Part shown: in pieces, positions 18,739 to 31,403 of the stretch
How the letters are laid out: every line of letters starts with the position of its first letter
Numbering within the stretch: position 1 is the stretch's first letter
Origin: Thermosynechococcus sp.
GTDB lineage: Bacteria; Cyanobacteriota; Cyanobacteriia; Thermosynechococcales; Thermosynechococcaceae
NCBI RefSeq assembly: GCF_025999095.1
Contig: NZ_AP024678.1
Coordinates: forward strand, 1,767,527-1,831,526
DNA length: 64,000 bases
Direction: 5' to 3'
Position numbers and translations under genes: made by a program
Notes under the pieces: generated by a model
Databases searched by the model: none
Told to the model about the DNA's origin: nothing
What the model saw: the letters and a program-made list of their open reading frames with translations, nothing else

Positions 18739-19029
18739 TTAAAAGAATGTGGCGCTACCGGAGAACCCCGCCAACACTTGAACGATAAACTGCAAGAGGA
18801 AGAAGGCAATGATTGGCGAAAAGTCAAGACCACCGATGGGAGGAATTAGACCGCGAAAGATATTCAGATAGGGATCCGTTAACTGACTAAGAATTGAGAA
18901 GGGCGGATTGTACCAGTTAATATTAGGAAACCACGACAGAAGTACGCGAATCAGCAGAATAATTAAGTAGATCTGCAAAAAGTTCGCAATCCCCATCAAC
19001 AGAATAGGCAATACAGCTGCCTCAGTCAT
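18739..19029 (-). CDS. YggT family membrane protein (Ycf19-like)
   Basis: The 96-residue protein has two hydrophobic segments separated by a conserved stretch, FPNINWYNPPFSILSQLTDP followed by YLNIFRGLIPPIGGLDFSPI, which is the YggT/Ycf19 signature. In cyanobacteria and plastids the family has been linked to thylakoid or nucleoid organisation and cytochrome assembly, and in other bacteria to osmotic response. A strong ribosome binding site (AAGGGGAAG) precedes the ATG at 19029. It is the first gene of the probable yggT-mnmG-ureD unit. Confidence 0.88.
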   Translation of the reverse strand: MTEAAVLPILLMGIANFLQIYLIILLIRVLLSWFPNINWYNPPFSILSQLTDPYLNIFRGLIPPIGGLDFSPIIAFFLLQFIVQVLAGFSGSATFF

Positions 19030-19320
19030 TGGTCTTCCCCTTGCAAATTCCAGTACATTCCTTATTGTACCAATGCTATCAAGAAGCTAACCCCAGCAGT
19101 CATTCTCCCTCGCTAGACTAGGAAGTAGAAATTTCTGCATTTATTCCCAAACGTTCTCGCCCTGCGCCTGCATGGGGGAGCGATCGCCAAAGGATAAAAA
19201 GAGAAAGACCTCTCTGACAGCGGCTTTGGCTGTTTTGGGCGGGTTCCATCCTTGGGAAAAGGGCTGTATTCTGGATTGCGGCGTTTTCGTTGACATTCAA
19301 CTGGAGTTCAGGGGTTCAAT
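19030..19320. other. Intergenic region between divergent yggT and coiled-coil protein gene
   Basis: These 291 bases must contain promoters in both directions. I see no convincing gene: the short open frames here lack protein-like composition. TACAAT is readable on the minus strand near 19066-19071 (plus strand attgta), which may be the -10 of yggT, without a clear -35. Confidence 0.35.
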
Positions 19321-20133
19321 ATGTTACAGATGTCGGCCACGGGTCATACACTGGTGGGCACCTATGCCCTGATTGGCTTTACCATCTCCGGCCTATCGTT
19401 TTTGCGGGCTTGGGTACAGCGGCAGTACAAGGGCTCTGTCCAACGTTTGAAAGAAGAGTGCGATCGCCTGCACAGAATTGTTGGCGAACAAGCCCAGCGT
19501 ATCGAAGGGCTAAAGGAATTAGTCACCCGCAGTGAACAGGAGCGCGATCGCCAGCGCCAAGAAATTGAGCAATTGCGCTCAGAGGTGGAACGGCTGCAAA
19601 ACCGCTGTCAAGAGCTAGAGGACCAGCACCAGCAACTGCAAACTCAAGTCAGTGATTATCGCCAGCAGGTGGCAGAATTGACGAGTGCCCTCAACAGTAG
19701 CCAAGCGGAAAATGAAGCCCTGCGGGACAATTGCGATCGCTATCGCCAAGAGCTAGAAACCGCCTACCAGCGCAGTAGCAGCCTTGAAGAGGAATATGCC
19801 AGTCAAACGTCGAGATTAACTGCTTCTTTAGCCACAATGGAGGCCACCTGTCGCGAAAAAGAAGCAGAACTGGTGGCTTGCCAAGCCACGGTGAGCGATC
19901 GCGATCGTGAAATTGAGGGGTTACACCATGAAATTGCAGGTCTCCACCAAGAAGTCGAGCAGCTTCAGCAAACCGTTGAACACCTGCAAACACGCAAGCA
20001 AGGGGCAAATATCTACTCCCAATGGCTGACATGGCTCAGCGGCACCGTGGCGATCGCGGCTTTAGTACTCAACCTGGGGCCTTGGAGTCCCCTGTGGGCA
20101 GCCCTCTATTCTCACTTGCCAATATTTTCCTAG
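19321..20133 (+). CDS. Coiled-coil membrane protein of unknown function
   Basis: The 270-residue protein has one N-terminal hydrophobic segment (about residues 10-30, VGTYALIGFTISGLSFLRAW), a long charged heptad-rich coiled coil from about 35 to 230 dominated by Glu, Gln, Arg and Leu, and a C-terminal hydrophobic segment (WLTWLSGTVAIAALVLNLGP). Both ends would therefore anchor it in a membrane with the coiled coil on one side. No enzymatic motif is seen. A second in-frame ATG (19330) is possible. A rho-independent terminator follows at 20160. Confidence 0.65.
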   Translation: MLQMSATGHTLVGTYALIGFTISGLSFLRAWVQRQYKGSVQRLKEECDRLHRIVGEQAQRIEGLKELVTRSEQERDRQRQEIEQLRSEVERLQNRCQELEDQHQQLQTQVSDYRQQVAELTSALNSSQAENEALRDNCDRYRQELETAYQRSSSLEEEYASQTSRLTASLATMEATCREKEAELVACQATVSDRDREIEGLHHEIAGLHQEVEQLQQTVEHLQTRKQGANIYSQWLTWLSGTVAIAALVLNLGPWSPLWAALYSHLPIFS

Positions 20134-20159
20134 AAATTAATCTCTTTCAGTCAACTCAG

Positions 20160-20182
20160 AGGGGGCTCCTTGCCCCTTTTTT
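20160..20182 (+). terminator. Rho-independent terminator after the coiled-coil protein gene
   Basis: GGGGC, loop TCCTT, GCCCC (20162-20176) followed by TTTTTT, with weaker outer pairs. It lies 26 bases after the stop codon at 20133. Confidence 0.8.
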
Positions 20183-20267
20183 ACATAGAAAATCTCCTCC
20201 TCAACCAAAAGGCAACAATAATAAAGTAATAAAAGTAATAAAGGATGATTCATTGGCTCAGCGATGG

Positions 20268-20900
20268 CTATGTATTGGCACTTAGCCATGTGATTGCTTC
20301 CCGTAGCCATGCCTCTGGATCGCTATTTTTAGCGAGGGTGCTCCTTTGCCCGATGGCAGTAAGGGCGGCCTCAATCTCGCGATCGCTATAGCCCAAGGCC
20401 AAGAGCGTTAACTCCAGTTCTTCACGAATCGCCTCTGCGGGTAGACCAGAGGCAGTCGTTGCTAATCCCGTTTCCTGTCGCCAAGCACTCAGGACAGCTT
20501 TGAGTTCCAAAGCAATTCGCTCAGCGGTTTTGTGACCCACCCCCGGGGCGCGGCTCAGGCGACGAGTATTGCCACTCACAATCGCCTGCACTAGCTCTGG
20601 CAGCGGCAGGGTATCCAGCAGGGATAGCGCCACTTGCGGCCCTACGCCATTGACACGGAGTAAACGGAGAAACAGATCTCGCTCCGCTGCCGAAGCAAAG
20701 CCATAGAGGAGCAGCTGATCCTCACGGACACTGAGGTGGGTAAAAATCTGCACCACCTCAGCACTCGGCGGGTATTGCCGCAAAAGATGCGACGTCACCA
20801 GGAGGCGATAGCCGACCCCATTCACCTCTAGGATTAAGGCAGAGCGATGACCACCCTCCACTTGATGGGCAACAACGGTTCCTCTGAGGTAGGCAAACAC
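20268..20900 (-). CDS. ruvA: Holliday junction branch-migration protein RuvA
   Basis: RuvA binds four-way junctions and loads the RuvB motor. The protein has the OB fold at the N-terminus ([24 protein letters not shown]), then the helix-hairpin-helix pair ([16 protein letters not shown] and [19 protein letters not shown]) and the flexible C-terminal domain III. I chose the GTG at 20900 (210 residues), because the family starts two or three residues before the AYLRG strand. The longer in-frame ATG at 20966 would add 22 residues unlike RuvA and would lie inside the tRNA-Thr gene. ruvB is not in this window. Confidence 0.93.
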   Translation of the reverse strand: MFAYLRGTVVAHQVEGGHRSALILEVNGVGYRLLVTSHLLRQYPPSAEVVQIFTHLSVREDQLLLYGFASAAERDLFLRLLRVNGVGPQVALSLLDTLPLPELVQAIVSGNTRRLSRAPGVGHKTAERIALELKAVLSAWRQETGLATTASGLPAEAIREELELTLLALGYSDREIEAALTAIGQRSTLAKNSDPEAWLREAITWLSANT

Positions 20901-20941
20901 AGGATGTTCCCGCGGGCAGACAGCTGTAAAGAGCTCAACCA

Positions 20942-21013
20942 AGCCGATGATGAGATTCGAACTCATGACCGCTCGATTACGAATCGAGTGCTCTACCGCT
21001 GAGCTACATCGGC
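20942..21013 (-). tRNA. tRNA-Thr (anticodon CGU)
   Basis: Read on the minus strand, the 72 bases fold into a cloverleaf. The acceptor stem is GCCGATG/CATCGGC. The D arm contains TAGCTCAGCGGTAGAGCA. The anticodon stem CTCGA/TCGAG encloses the loop TTCGTAA with anticodon CGT. The T arm is TGAGTTCGAATCTCA. The discriminator base is T and CCA is not encoded. It lies 41 bases upstream of the ruvA start, in the same direction. Confidence 0.95.
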
Positions 21014-21090
21014 ATGCAAAGCATCATTTATGGTAGCACGATCGCCCCTAGGACGGGCAGGGCACTGGGAAAATTTTTGCGATCGCGCGC

Positions 21091-21119
21091 TTGTGCGCAT
21101 CTGCTGCAGGGGTTACAAT
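21091..21119 (+). promoter_or_regulatory. Probable purA promoter
   Basis: TTGTGC (21091-21096), a 17-base spacer and TACAAT (21114-21119) form a reasonable sigma-70 promoter. The start of transcription would be near 21126, about 30 bases before the purA start. Confidence 0.6.
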
Positions 21120-21146
21120 AGACGATTGTGTTAATTAACGAGTTAA

Positions 21147-22499
<1,353 letters not shown>

Positions 22500-22513
22500 T
22501 TGGAGTTGCAGCG

Positions 22514-22819
22514 ATGTCTCGTTCCTTAGTGATTGAGGGGCAACTACGCCCTGCCGATGCCAAGCCCAATGCCCTGCGGCGTAATGGCAAAATCCCTGCC
22601 GTCCTCTACGGCCCTACCATCGCGTCTGCGATTTCCCTGGTGGTGGATACCCATGCCGCCGAATTATTGGTGCGGGATGCCCGTCCCCAGAAGACTCCGA
22701 TTCAGCTTTCGATCCCGGATTTGCCGTGGCAGGGAACGGTGGTGCTCCAAGAGGTGCAAGCCCACCCCGCCAAGGATACCCTCTACCACCTCTCCTTTTT
22801 AGCCAAAGCTGAAAACTAG
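22514..22819 (+). CDS. rplY: 50S ribosomal protein L25 (short form)
   Basis: The 101-residue protein fits the L25/TL5/Ctc N-terminal 5S rRNA-binding domain: RPADAKPNALRRNGKIPAVL followed by YGP, and a C-terminal QEVQAHPAKDTLYHLSFLA. The longer CTC-type C-terminal domain found in some bacteria is absent. It follows purA closely and has a GGAG site (TTGGAGTTGCAGCG) before ATG 22514. Confidence 0.9.
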   Translation: MSRSLVIEGQLRPADAKPNALRRNGKIPAVLYGPTIASAISLVVDTHAAELLVRDARPQKTPIQLSIPDLPWQGTVVLQEVQAHPAKDTLYHLSFLAKAEN

Positions 22820-22835
22820 GCTGCGAGGGGGAATT

Positions 22836-22844
22836 TGCTATAGT
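22836..22844 (+). promoter_or_regulatory. Possible extended -10 promoter for tldD
   Basis: TTTGCTATAGT contains TGC directly before TATAGT (22839-22844), an extended -10 pattern. A -35 box is poor. Transcription would start about 20 bases before the ATG at 22871. Confidence 0.4.
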
Positions 22845-22870
22845 GGGGATATGTTAAGTGATTGTTAACA

Positions 22871-24337
22871 ATGCCAGCCACGCTACTTCGTTCTGCGGAT
22901 CTTGCCCACCTTAGCTATTCCCCCGAAGGTGATCGCTTTGATGGCTCTTGGGAGGCTCCCCTTGCCACCCTCCTTGGCCTTGGACGGGCGGCTGGCGCTG
23001 ATTTTGTTGAGATTTTCCTCGAGCGCAGTCATTACCTCAGTGCGCTTGTCGAAGAGGATCGCCTGACGAGTGTTTCCCCTCGCTTGAGCTTAGGGGCGGG
23101 TATTCGTGTTTTTCGCGGTACTCGTGACTGCTACGTGAGCACCAATGACCTCAGCTTCAACGGGCTGCGCACGGCCCTCGAAAAAGCCCTGGGCTTAATG
23201 GGGTTCCTCTTACCCAGTCCCCAAGCCTATGTCCCTGAAATTCACCTTGAACTGCTGCGGGACTATGCCCAAGGCCATAAGGAAGGCTGGCTGACCACCT
23301 GTAGTTCCATTGCTGAAGTGGCCGATATTCTCCTAGCGGCGAGCGATCGCCTGCGCCAGAAAACCCAACATCTGCAATCCCGTCGCCTCAGTTATTTTCG
23401 CGATTGGCAAGAGGTGATGGTAGCCGCCAGTGATGGTACCTTTGGTCGGGACATTCGCCTTACCCAGTCGGCAGTGGGCTCTGTCCTCTGTGCTGATGGC
23501 GAGCACCGCGCTTCCATTGGCGAGCGCAATGGCGATACCAGTAATCCAGACTTTTTGCGCCAGTGGGACTACACCACCTTGGCCGATACCGTTGCCGAAG
23601 CGGCGGGCAAAATGCTCTATGCCGACTACGTGGAATCGGGCACTTACCCAGTGATCATGGCCAACCAATTTGGGGGCGTGATCTTCCATGAAGCCTGTGG
23701 TCATCTTTTGGAAACCACCCAAATTGAACGGGGGACGACCCCCTTTGCCGATAAAAAAGGCGAAAAAATTGCCCATGAAAACTTGACCGCTTGGGATGAG
23801 GGAGTGACCAGCGGTGCCTTTGGCAGCATTGATATGGACGATGAAGGAATGCCAACACAGCGCACATTACTGATTGAAAATGGCATCCTCAAGAATTTCC
23901 TGAGCGATCGCGCGGGTTCAATGCGCACAGGACACCCGCGCACAGGTAGTGGCCGACGTCAAAGCTATACCTATGCTGCCGCTTCGCGGATGCGCAACAC
24001 CTACATTGCCCCTGGCAAGTACACTGTTGCGGATCTGATTGCCTCCATTGATCGCGGCATTTACTGTAAACGCATGGGGGGCGGCAGTGTTGGGGCCACG
24101 GGTCAATTTAACTTTGCCGTTGAGGAGGCCTACTGGATTGAAAATGGCCAAATCAAACACCCCCTCAAAGGAGCAACCTTAATTGGCGAAGCCAAAGAAA
24201 TCATGCAGCGGATTTCCATGTCCGCCAACGATCTTGCCCTTGCCCCTGGTTTCTGTGGCTCGATTAGCGGTAGTATCTACGTCACCGTGGGTCAACCCCA
24301 CATCAAAGTGGATGCCATTACCGTAGGTGGCCGCTAA
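22871..24337 (+). CDS. tldD: TldD-type metalloprotease (TldD/PmbA family)
   Basis: TldD pairs with TldE (PmbA) to form a zinc protease that trims unfolded peptides and some modified peptides. The 488 residues show the zinc motif [14 protein letters not shown] (HExxxH) and the family's [19 protein letters not shown] and [15 protein letters not shown] used ATG 22871; a TTG three codons earlier (22862) is in frame but has no advantage. The partner pmbA gene is not in this window. Confidence 0.93.
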   Translation: MPATLLRSADLAHLSYSPEGDRFDGSWEAPLATLLGLGRAAGADFVEIFLERSHYLSALVEEDRLTSVSPRLSLGAGIRVFRGTRDCYVSTNDLSFNGLRTALEKALGLMGFLLPSPQAYVPEIHLELLRDYAQGHKEGWLTTCSSIAEVADILLAASDRLRQKTQHLQSRRLSYFRDWQEVMVAASDGTFGRDIRLTQSAVGSVLCADGEHRASIGERNGDTSNPDFLRQWDYTTLADTVAEAAGKMLYADYVESGTYPVIMANQFGGVIFHEACGHLLETTQIERGTTPFADKKGEKIAHENLTAWDEGVTSGAFGSIDMDDEGMPTQRTLLIENGILKNFLSDRAGSMRTGHPRTGSGRRQSYTYAAASRMRNTYIAPGKYTVADLIASIDRGIYCKRMGGGSVGATGQFNFAVEEAYWIENGQIKHPLKGATLIGEAKEIMQRISMSANDLALAPGFCGSISGSIYVTVGQPHIKVDAITVGGR

Positions 24338-24427
24338 ACTGATTACCTGCGGTTATGAGTTTAAGTAGAAATACCTAAAGATTTTATATGTGAACTTTTG
24401 TGACTCTGGCTACATTATCATAGAGAG

Positions 24428-24548
24428 AGAAGAGAAGCTAAGGCAGTGCGGCTTTTTGATCACCCTCACCTTTTCTGTACGCCTTAACTTCTCCTCTGAG
24501 ACAAAAACATTGGACTGAATGACCAGTAATTTGCTGGTCTTTTTTTTG
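24428..24548 (+). ncRNA. Candidate small RNA between tldD and ftsH
   Basis: The segment has no protein-like frame but a clear RNA architecture. GAAGCTAAGGC (about 24433-24443) can pair with GCCTTAACTTC (about 24481-24492) with one mismatch, extended by GAGA/TCTC pairs, enclosing a loop with unpaired CACCCTCACC. A strong terminator follows (24521-24547). TATCAT at 24416-24421 could be the -10, giving a transcript of about 120 bases. No tmRNA, 6S, SRP or RNase P signature is seen. A long tldD 3' UTR is the alternative. A cyanobacterial sRNA such as PsrR1 has similar size; identity not established. Confidence 0.5.
24521..24547 (+). terminator. Strong rho-independent terminator
   Basis: GACCAG, loop TAATTTG, CTGGTC (24521-24539) followed by eight T. 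It ends either the tldD transcript or a small RNA. It also stands before the end of the convergent ftsH gene. Confidence 0.9.
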
Positions 24549-24568
24549 CGTTTTTGCAGCTTCCTTAG

Positions 24569-26428
24569 TTAGGCAGCGGCAGGGGGTTTCACTTGAGTCA
24601 GCAGGTCGTGAAGTTCTTCACCCTCAATGACTTCTTTTTCCAAGAGTTTTTGGGCAATTGTCTCTAGGAGGTCACGGTTTTCTTTAAGAATACTGAGGGC
24701 CTGTTGGTGGGCGGTTTCGACAATTTCCTTAACTTCGCGATCGATTGCTTCAGCCGTTTCCTCACTCACTGCCCGCAACATCATGCCATTATTTGTCAAG
24801 AAACTGGACTGTTGCTGCTCAAAAGCAAGGGGGCCAAGAACTTTGCTCATGCCATAACTGCGCACCATCCGCTCGGCCAAATCGGTTGCTCGCTGCAGAT
24901 CATTGGCGGCTCCAGTAGTGATTGTGCCAAAGACAATCTCCTCTGCCGATCGCCCCCCCAACAATGTGGCAATTTGGGCGCGCAGTTCCTGCTCATCAAG
25001 GAGGAAGCGATCCTCCGTCGGCAACTGCAATGTGTAACCAAGAGCTGCCATGCCACGGGGCACAATCGAGATTTTTTCTACCCGTCCACTGCCTGGCAGC
25101 GCACACCCCACAAGGGCATGACCGACTTCGTGGTAGGCAACAATTTTCTTCTCTTTGTCGTTGAGGACACGGCTTTTTTTCTCCAGACCCGCCACAATGC
25201 GTTCAATGGCTTCGGCAAAGTCCTGCTGCGTCACCCTTTCCCGCTGATTACGGGCCGCCAGTAGCGCAGCTTCGTTGACTAAGTTGGCCAAATCGGCACC
25301 GGCAAACCCCGGTGTGCGGGCAGCGATCGCGTGCAGATCCACCTCAGGGGCCAGTTTCACCTTTTTGGCATGAATTTTCAAAATGGCTTCCCGACCGCTC
25401 AAATCCGGGCGGTCCACCAAGACTTGCCGGTCAAAGCGGCCGGGGCGCAGCAATGCCGGATCCAGGGTTTCTGGGCGGTTGGTTGCAGCAAGGACAATCA
25501 CCGTTGCCCCTGTGGCATCAAAGCCATCCATTTCCGTGAGCAGTTGGTTCAGGGTTTGCTCCCGTTCATCATTCCCGCCATAGAAGCCGGCACTGGAACG
25601 GGATTTGCCAATGGCGTCCAACTCATCAATAAAGACAATACAGGGGGCCTGCTTTTTCGCCTGCTCAAAGAGATCCCGAACGCGGGCAGAGCCGACGCCC
25701 ACAAATAGCTCGACAAACTCCGAACCGGAAATGGAGAAGAAGGGCACATTAGCTTCGCCAGCAACAGCCTTGGCCAGCAGGGTTTTGCCAGTTCCCGGCG
25801 GCCCCACCAGCAGCACCCCCTTGGGAATGCGGGCCCCAATTTGGATATAGCGTTGGGGATTTTTTAAGAAATCCACAATTTCCACCAGTTCTGCTTTGGC
25901 TTCCTCAACGCCGGCCACATCCTCAAAGCGAATGCCAGTGTTTGCCCCCTCCACATAGACCTTGGCCCGACTTTTACTGATGGAGAGGACCCCCTGGGGG
26001 CCACCGCCCGCTTGACGACTGGCAAAGAACTGGAAAATGAGCACAAAAACAATCGGCGGAATGACCCAGCCCAAGACATTCAACAACCAACTATTGCGGG
26101 GGGGCGGGGCGGCCGCAAATTCCACTCCCTTTTCCTCGAGGCGCTTGGGTAACTCAAGATCAAAGATTGGAGTGGTTGCCAACACTTGGGGCGGTTTATT
26201 CCCTTGGGGCTTCAGTTGATAGAGAATCTCATTTTGGCCGAGATAGACGCGGGCCACTTCCCCCTCTTGCACCTGATGGATAAACATACTGTAGGGAACC
26301 TGGGGCGGGCGCGGTGCAAAGAGTTGGGGAAAGAAGAGGTTCAGGAGCAAAAACCCCAAACCGAGGAAGAGTAAGACATTGCCAATCCAACGATTGCGCG
26401 GGACTTCGGGCGAGTTCTTGATGGCCAT
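24569..26428 (-). CDS. ftsH: ATP-dependent zinc metalloprotease FtsH
   Basis: FtsH degrades membrane and soluble proteins; in cyanobacteria FtsH complexes remove damaged photosystem II D1. The 619 residues have two membrane segments (about 14-34 and 113-134), the Walker A GPPGTGKT at 209-216, Walker [13 protein letters not shown], the [23 protein letters not shown], and the zinc site HEVGH near residue 430. ATG 26428 gives the normal short N-terminus before the first membrane segment. It is transcribed convergently to tldD and the candidate RNA. Which of the four cyanobacterial FtsH types it is cannot be told with certainty. Confidence 0.97.
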   Translation of the reverse strand: MAIKNSPEVPRNRWIGNVLLFLGLGFLLLNLFFPQLFAPRPPQVPYSMFIHQVQEGEVARVYLGQNEILYQLKPQGNKPPQVLATTPIFDLELPKRLEEKGVEFAAAPPPRNSWLLNVLGWVIPPIVFVLIFQFFASRQAGGGPQGVLSISKSRAKVYVEGANTGIRFEDVAGVEEAKAELVEIVDFLKNPQRYIQIGARIPKGVLLVGPPGTGKTLLAKAVAGEANVPFFSISGSEFVELFVGVGSARVRDLFEQAKKQAPCIVFIDELDAIGKSRSSAGFYGGNDEREQTLNQLLTEMDGFDATGATVIVLAATNRPETLDPALLRPGRFDRQVLVDRPDLSGREAILKIHAKKVKLAPEVDLHAIAARTPGFAGADLANLVNEAALLAARNQRERVTQQDFAEAIERIVAGLEKKSRVLNDKEKKIVAYHEVGHALVGCALPGSGRVEKISIVPRGMAALGYTLQLPTEDRFLLDEQELRAQIATLLGGRSAEEIVFGTITTGAANDLQRATDLAERMVRSYGMSKVLGPLAFEQQQSSFLTNNGMMLRAVSEETAEAIDREVKEIVETAHQQALSILKENRDLLETIAQKLLEKEVIEGEELHDLLTQVKPPAAA

Positions 26429-26617
26429 GGGTCGCTTCCCCAGAGTTCACCTAGGGATTATGGTGACACTTGCAGGGGACCTAGGGCAAGGGCGAAACTT
26501 TTAACATTTATTGCCTGGGAGTCCGCGAGCGCCCTAGAAATAGCCAATAGCAGCGGCGTTTGCAGTGGATCTGCTTTGGTAAAATATCAATAGAATTCCT
26601 ATTCTTGGCATCCTAAA

Positions 26618-27731
26618 ATGACTGATTTAAGTACCCTTAAACGCGATTTTTCCCTGTTGCGCGATCGCCTGGGTCAGACCCAGGACTATCTTTGACCCAG
26701 CGGCACTGAAAGCCAAGATTCATGACCTTGAGCACACCGCCGCTCAGCCAGATCTCTGGAATGATCAGGCCACAGCCCAAGCCACGCTGCAACAACTCAC
26801 TGAAGCCAAGGATACCCTCAGCCAGCTCCAACAGTGGCAAAAAACAATTGAACACGTGGAAACAGCCCTGGAACTGCTGGAGTTAGAACCGGATGAAGGG
26901 TTGGTGACAGAGGCAACCACGCTACTTAGGGAGTTAGACACCCAGTTAAGTCGTTGGGAACTGGAACAACTCCTCAGTGGTCCCTACGACAAAAACAACG
27001 CCATTCTCACGATCAATGCTGGGGCGGGCGGTACCGATGCCCAGGATTGGGCAGAAATGTTGCTGCGGATGTACACCCGCTGGGCGGAGCGCCACGGTTA
27101 CCAAACCCATCTGGCAGAACTTTCAGAAGGGGACGAGGCGGGCATTAAGTCGGCAACCTTGGAAATTCGCGGTCGCTACGCCTATGGCTATCTGCGTTCT
27201 GAAAAGGGGACCCATCGGCTGGTGCGCATTTCTCCCTTCAATGCCAATGGCAAACGGCAAACGAGCTTCGCTGGCGTGGATGTGATGCCCGAACTGGATC
27301 AATCCGTTACGGTTGAGATTCCCGAAAGCGATTTAGAAATTACCACTTCCCGCAGTGGCGGCAAGGGGGGGCAAAACGTGAACAAGGTGGAAACAGCAGT
27401 GCGCATTGTCCATAAACCAACGGGCTTAGCCGTCCGCTGCACCCAGGAGCGATCGCAACTGCAAAACAAGGAAAAAGCCCTTGCCATTCTCAAGGCAAAG
27501 CTATTGGTGATTGCCCAAGAGCAGAAGGCCAAGGAAATTGCCGATATTCGTGGCGATGCCGTTGAGGCGGCTTGGGGCAACCAAATTCGCAACTATGTCT
27601 TCCATCCCTATCAACTGGTCAAGGACCTGCGCACAGAGGTGGAAACGACAGCCATTCAAGAGGTGATGGATGGGGATCTTGATCCCTTTATCCAAGCCTA
27701 CCTGCGGCAGCAAACGGCGGAGGCCAGCTAA
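26618..27731 (+). CDS. prfB: Peptide chain release factor 2, with programmed +1 frameshift
   Basis: RF2 reads UAA and UGA stop codons. The gene begins at ATG 26618 (MTDLSTLKRDFSLLRDRLGQ), runs 25 codons to CTT at 26690-26692, and meets an in-frame TGA at 26693-26695. A +1 shift on CTT TGA C continues with GAC at 26694 (DPAALKAKIHDLEHTAAQPD) to TAA 27731, giving about 370 residues. The slip site TATCTTTGAC and an upstream AGGA a few bases before it match the well-known autoregulatory frameshift of bacterial prfB. The catalytic GGQ is seen in SGGKGGQNVNK. So the gene is intact, not broken, and RF2 level controls its own synthesis. Confidence 0.97.
26684..26696 (+). promoter_or_regulatory. prfB programmed +1 frameshift site
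   Basis: CTT TGA C at 26690-26696 with TAT before it, and AGGA about three bases upstream of TAT acting as an internal Shine-Dalgarno stimulator. This is the known RF2 feedback element. Confidence 0.95.
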
Positions 27732-27732
27732 A

Positions 27733-27758
27733 TAAAAAAACCTCCCCGTTGGGGAGGT
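27733..27758 (-). terminator. Rho-independent terminator of the atpD-atpC transcript
   Basis: On the minus strand ACCTCCCC, loop AAC, GGGGAGGT (27740-27758 with the 8-bp stem) is followed by a run of T (plus strand taaaaaaa at 27733-27740). It lies 37 bases beyond the atpC stop. The plus side has no T-run, so prfB would not be terminated strongly by it. Confidence 0.9.
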
Positions 27759-27794
27759 CCTGAACTTCCTCAAATGAGAAAAAATTAGAAAAAC

Positions 27795-28211
27795 CTAAAT
27801 CTCAACCACCCCCCCTGCGGCCTGCAGACGAGCACGGGCACGCCGAAAGGCTTGGGTGGCTTGAATTTTAGCCTGTTTGGATTCCCCCTGTTCGGCCTGG
27901 GCGAGGGCGGCCTGGGCTGCGGCAAACTCGGCCTTGGCTTTTTCGAGGTCAATGGTATCCCCGCGCTCAGCACCGTTGACGAGAATCGTCACTTCGTTGT
28001 TTTCAACTTCGGCAAAGCCCCCCATAAGGGCGATCGCCACCCACTCGCGGTCTTGGCGCACCCGCATCACGCCCGTTTCCAAGGCAGTTAAAAGGGGGGC
28101 ATGATTTGCGAGAATGCCCAATTGCCCTGTTGTGCTGGGCAAAATCACCTCCTCAGCGGGGGCATCCCAAACGGTTTTATCGGGTGCAATTACCCGGACG
28201 GTCATCACCAT
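27795..28211 (-). CDS. atpC: ATP synthase epsilon subunit
   Basis: Epsilon is the small central-stalk subunit of thylakoid F1 that couples rotation and inhibits ATP hydrolysis. The 138 residues start [20 protein letters not shown] and end [22 protein letters not shown], with the beta-sandwich then helix-turn-helix C-terminal domain. I chose ATG 28211; an upstream ATG at 28232 adds seven non-conserved residues. It follows atpD by 67 bases, as in cyanobacterial atpB-atpE operons. Confidence 0.97.
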   Translation of the reverse strand: MVMTVRVIAPDKTVWDAPAEEVILPSTTGQLGILANHAPLLTALETGVMRVRQDREWVAIALMGGFAEVENNEVTILVNGAERGDTIDLEKAKAEFAAAQAALAQAEQGESKQAKIQATQAFRRARARLQAAGGVVEI

Positions 28212-28278
28212 AATGCTTCCCTTGCCACTCAATGATCAAAGGGCGGGTTGCCCCACCCTGTATTGACACCTGTGAAAC

Positions 28279-29965
<1,687 letters not shown>

Positions 29966-30160
29966 TTAGCCAACGACTTCAACTTCATCCTCAAAAAACC
30001 AAGTGCTAAAGCGATCATCAAAGGTGACAATGACGCCAACGCCACTGCCGTCCGTCATCTTAAAACCAGTAATTTGACCCACTTGGCCGAGTTTTTGAAT
30101 AATGTCTTGGGCGACGCGATCGCGAATTCGACAGACGCGCACTTTTTGCCCCACGTCCAT
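29966..30160 (-). CDS. petP: Cytochrome b6f complex subunit PetP (DUF2862)
   Basis: PetP is a small soluble, peripheral cyanobacterial subunit of cytochrome b6f. The 64-residue protein begins MDVGQKVRVCRIRDRVAQDI and continues LGQVGQITGFKMTDGSGVGV, then STWFFEDEVEVVG, a SH3-like fold as in the DUF2862 family. I chose ATG 30160 since the frame upstream to 30202 does not look like PetP. It is divergent from ddl, separated by 72 bases. Confidence 0.92.
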   Translation of the reverse strand: MDVGQKVRVCRIRDRVAQDIIQKLGQVGQITGFKMTDGSGVGVIVTFDDRFSTWFFEDEVEVVG

Positions 30161-30232
30161 AGCAACTCCCAAACTTTGTATAATCCTTGAAAATCGTACC
30201 AAGAAACCGTCACATTCACACGGGTTTGTCCT

Positions 30233-31264
30233 ATGGGTCGTCTGCGGGTTGGGCTATTGTTTGGAGGTCGCTCACGGGAGCATGAAGTTTCGGTGGTCTC
30301 GGCGGCGGCGATCGCCCAAGCCCTTACGGCGGGGGACAATCACGATCGCTATGAGGTGATTCCCATCTACATCCAAAAAGATGGTCGCTGGCGGCCCACA
30401 GAGCGGATTGGCATCCCTGAAGGCACGGCACCAGAGAGCTCCCTATGGCAGTTTCCAGCGGTGGTCGAGACCATTAATGTCTGGTTTCCCATTGTCCATG
30501 GCCCCAATGGGGAAGATGGAACGATTCAGGGACTCTTGGAATTGATGCAGCGCCCCTATGTGGGTTCGGGGGTGGCCGCCTCGGCCATTGGCATGGACAA
30601 AATTCTGATGAAAACCGTCTTTGGGGCAATGGGCTTACCCCAAGTACGTTATGTAGCACTTCAGCGCAGTGACCTGTGGTCAGATCCCTGTCGTTACAAC
30701 CATTTGTGCGATCGCATTGAAACCGAACTGGGCTATCCCTGCTTTGTGAAGCCCGCTAACCTTGGCTCCTCGGTGGGCATTTCCAAAGCCAAAAATCGCC
30801 AACAACTGACAACTGCCCTTGAGGCCGCTGCCGAACTGGATCGCCGCCTCATTGTGGAAGCGGGTGTGGTTGCCCGCGAACTAGAGTGTGCCGTGCTCGG
30901 CAATGATAAGCCCCAAGCCTCGGTCGTGGGGGAGATTACCTACAGCAGTGAGTTCTACGACTACGAAACCAAATACACCGATGGCCGCGCTCAGCTCCAT
31001 ATCCCTGCGGAGATTCCCCCAGTGGTGAGTGAGCAAATCCGTACGATGTCGCTGCAAGCCTTTCAAGCCCTCGATGCTGCTGGCCTGGCTCGCTTTGATT
31101 TTTTCTATGTACCAAGCACTGGGGAAATATTGATTAATGAAGTCAATACGCTGCCAGGGTTTACCGCCTTGAGTATGTACCCGCAACTGTGGGCGGCCAG
31201 TGGCGTTCCCTTCCCAGAATTAGTCCATCGTTTGGTGCAATTGGCCCTGGAGCGACACGGGTAG
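30233..31264 (+). CDS. ddl: D-alanine--D-alanine ligase
   Basis: Ddl makes the D-Ala-D-Ala dipeptide for peptidoglycan. The 343-residue ATP-grasp enzyme shows the N-terminal [74 protein letters not shown] and [15 protein letters not shown]. Length and motifs are normal. It is a single gene, with the next gene having its own promoter at 31339. Confidence 0.96.
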   Translation: MGRLRVGLLFGGRSREHEVSVVSAAAIAQALTAGDNHDRYEVIPIYIQKDGRWRPTERIGIPEGTAPESSLWQFPAVVETINVWFPIVHGPNGEDGTIQGLLELMQRPYVGSGVAASAIGMDKILMKTVFGAMGLPQVRYVALQRSDLWSDPCRYNHLCDRIETELGYPCFVKPANLGSSVGISKAKNRQQLTTALEAAAELDRRLIVEAGVVARELECAVLGNDKPQASVVGEITYSSEFYDYETKYTDGRAQLHIPAEIPPVVSEQIRTMSLQAFQALDAAGLARFDFFYVPSTGEILINEVNTLPGFTALSMYPQLWAASGVPFPELVHRLVQLALERHG

Positions 31265-31338
31265 CTCTTGGCCTGACCCCGTAAAGAAGATAAACCCGTA
31301 AGGAACCTAAAGAGTCATGACGGCGCTGCACCTAGGCC

Positions 31339-31368
31339 TTGACTTTCTCTACTAGATAACTCTATACT
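31339..31368 (+). promoter_or_regulatory. Promoter before the NapH-like gene
   Basis: TTGACT (31339-31344), an 18-base spacer and TATACT (31363-31368). The predicted start is about 30 bases before ATG 31404. Confidence 0.65.
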
Positions 31369-31403
31369 CATATAAGATTATAAAATTGTATGGTAGCCAT
31401 CCT

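Noticed and set aside
20183-20267. Repeats of taataaag near 20217-20243 taken as a CRISPR or operator
   Set aside because: Units are only about 8-10 bases with no spacers; simple AT-rich repetition.
26693-26695. TGA in prfB read as selenocysteine or a mutation
   Set aside because: The known RF2 frameshift site explains it, and the downstream frame continues RF2 exactly.
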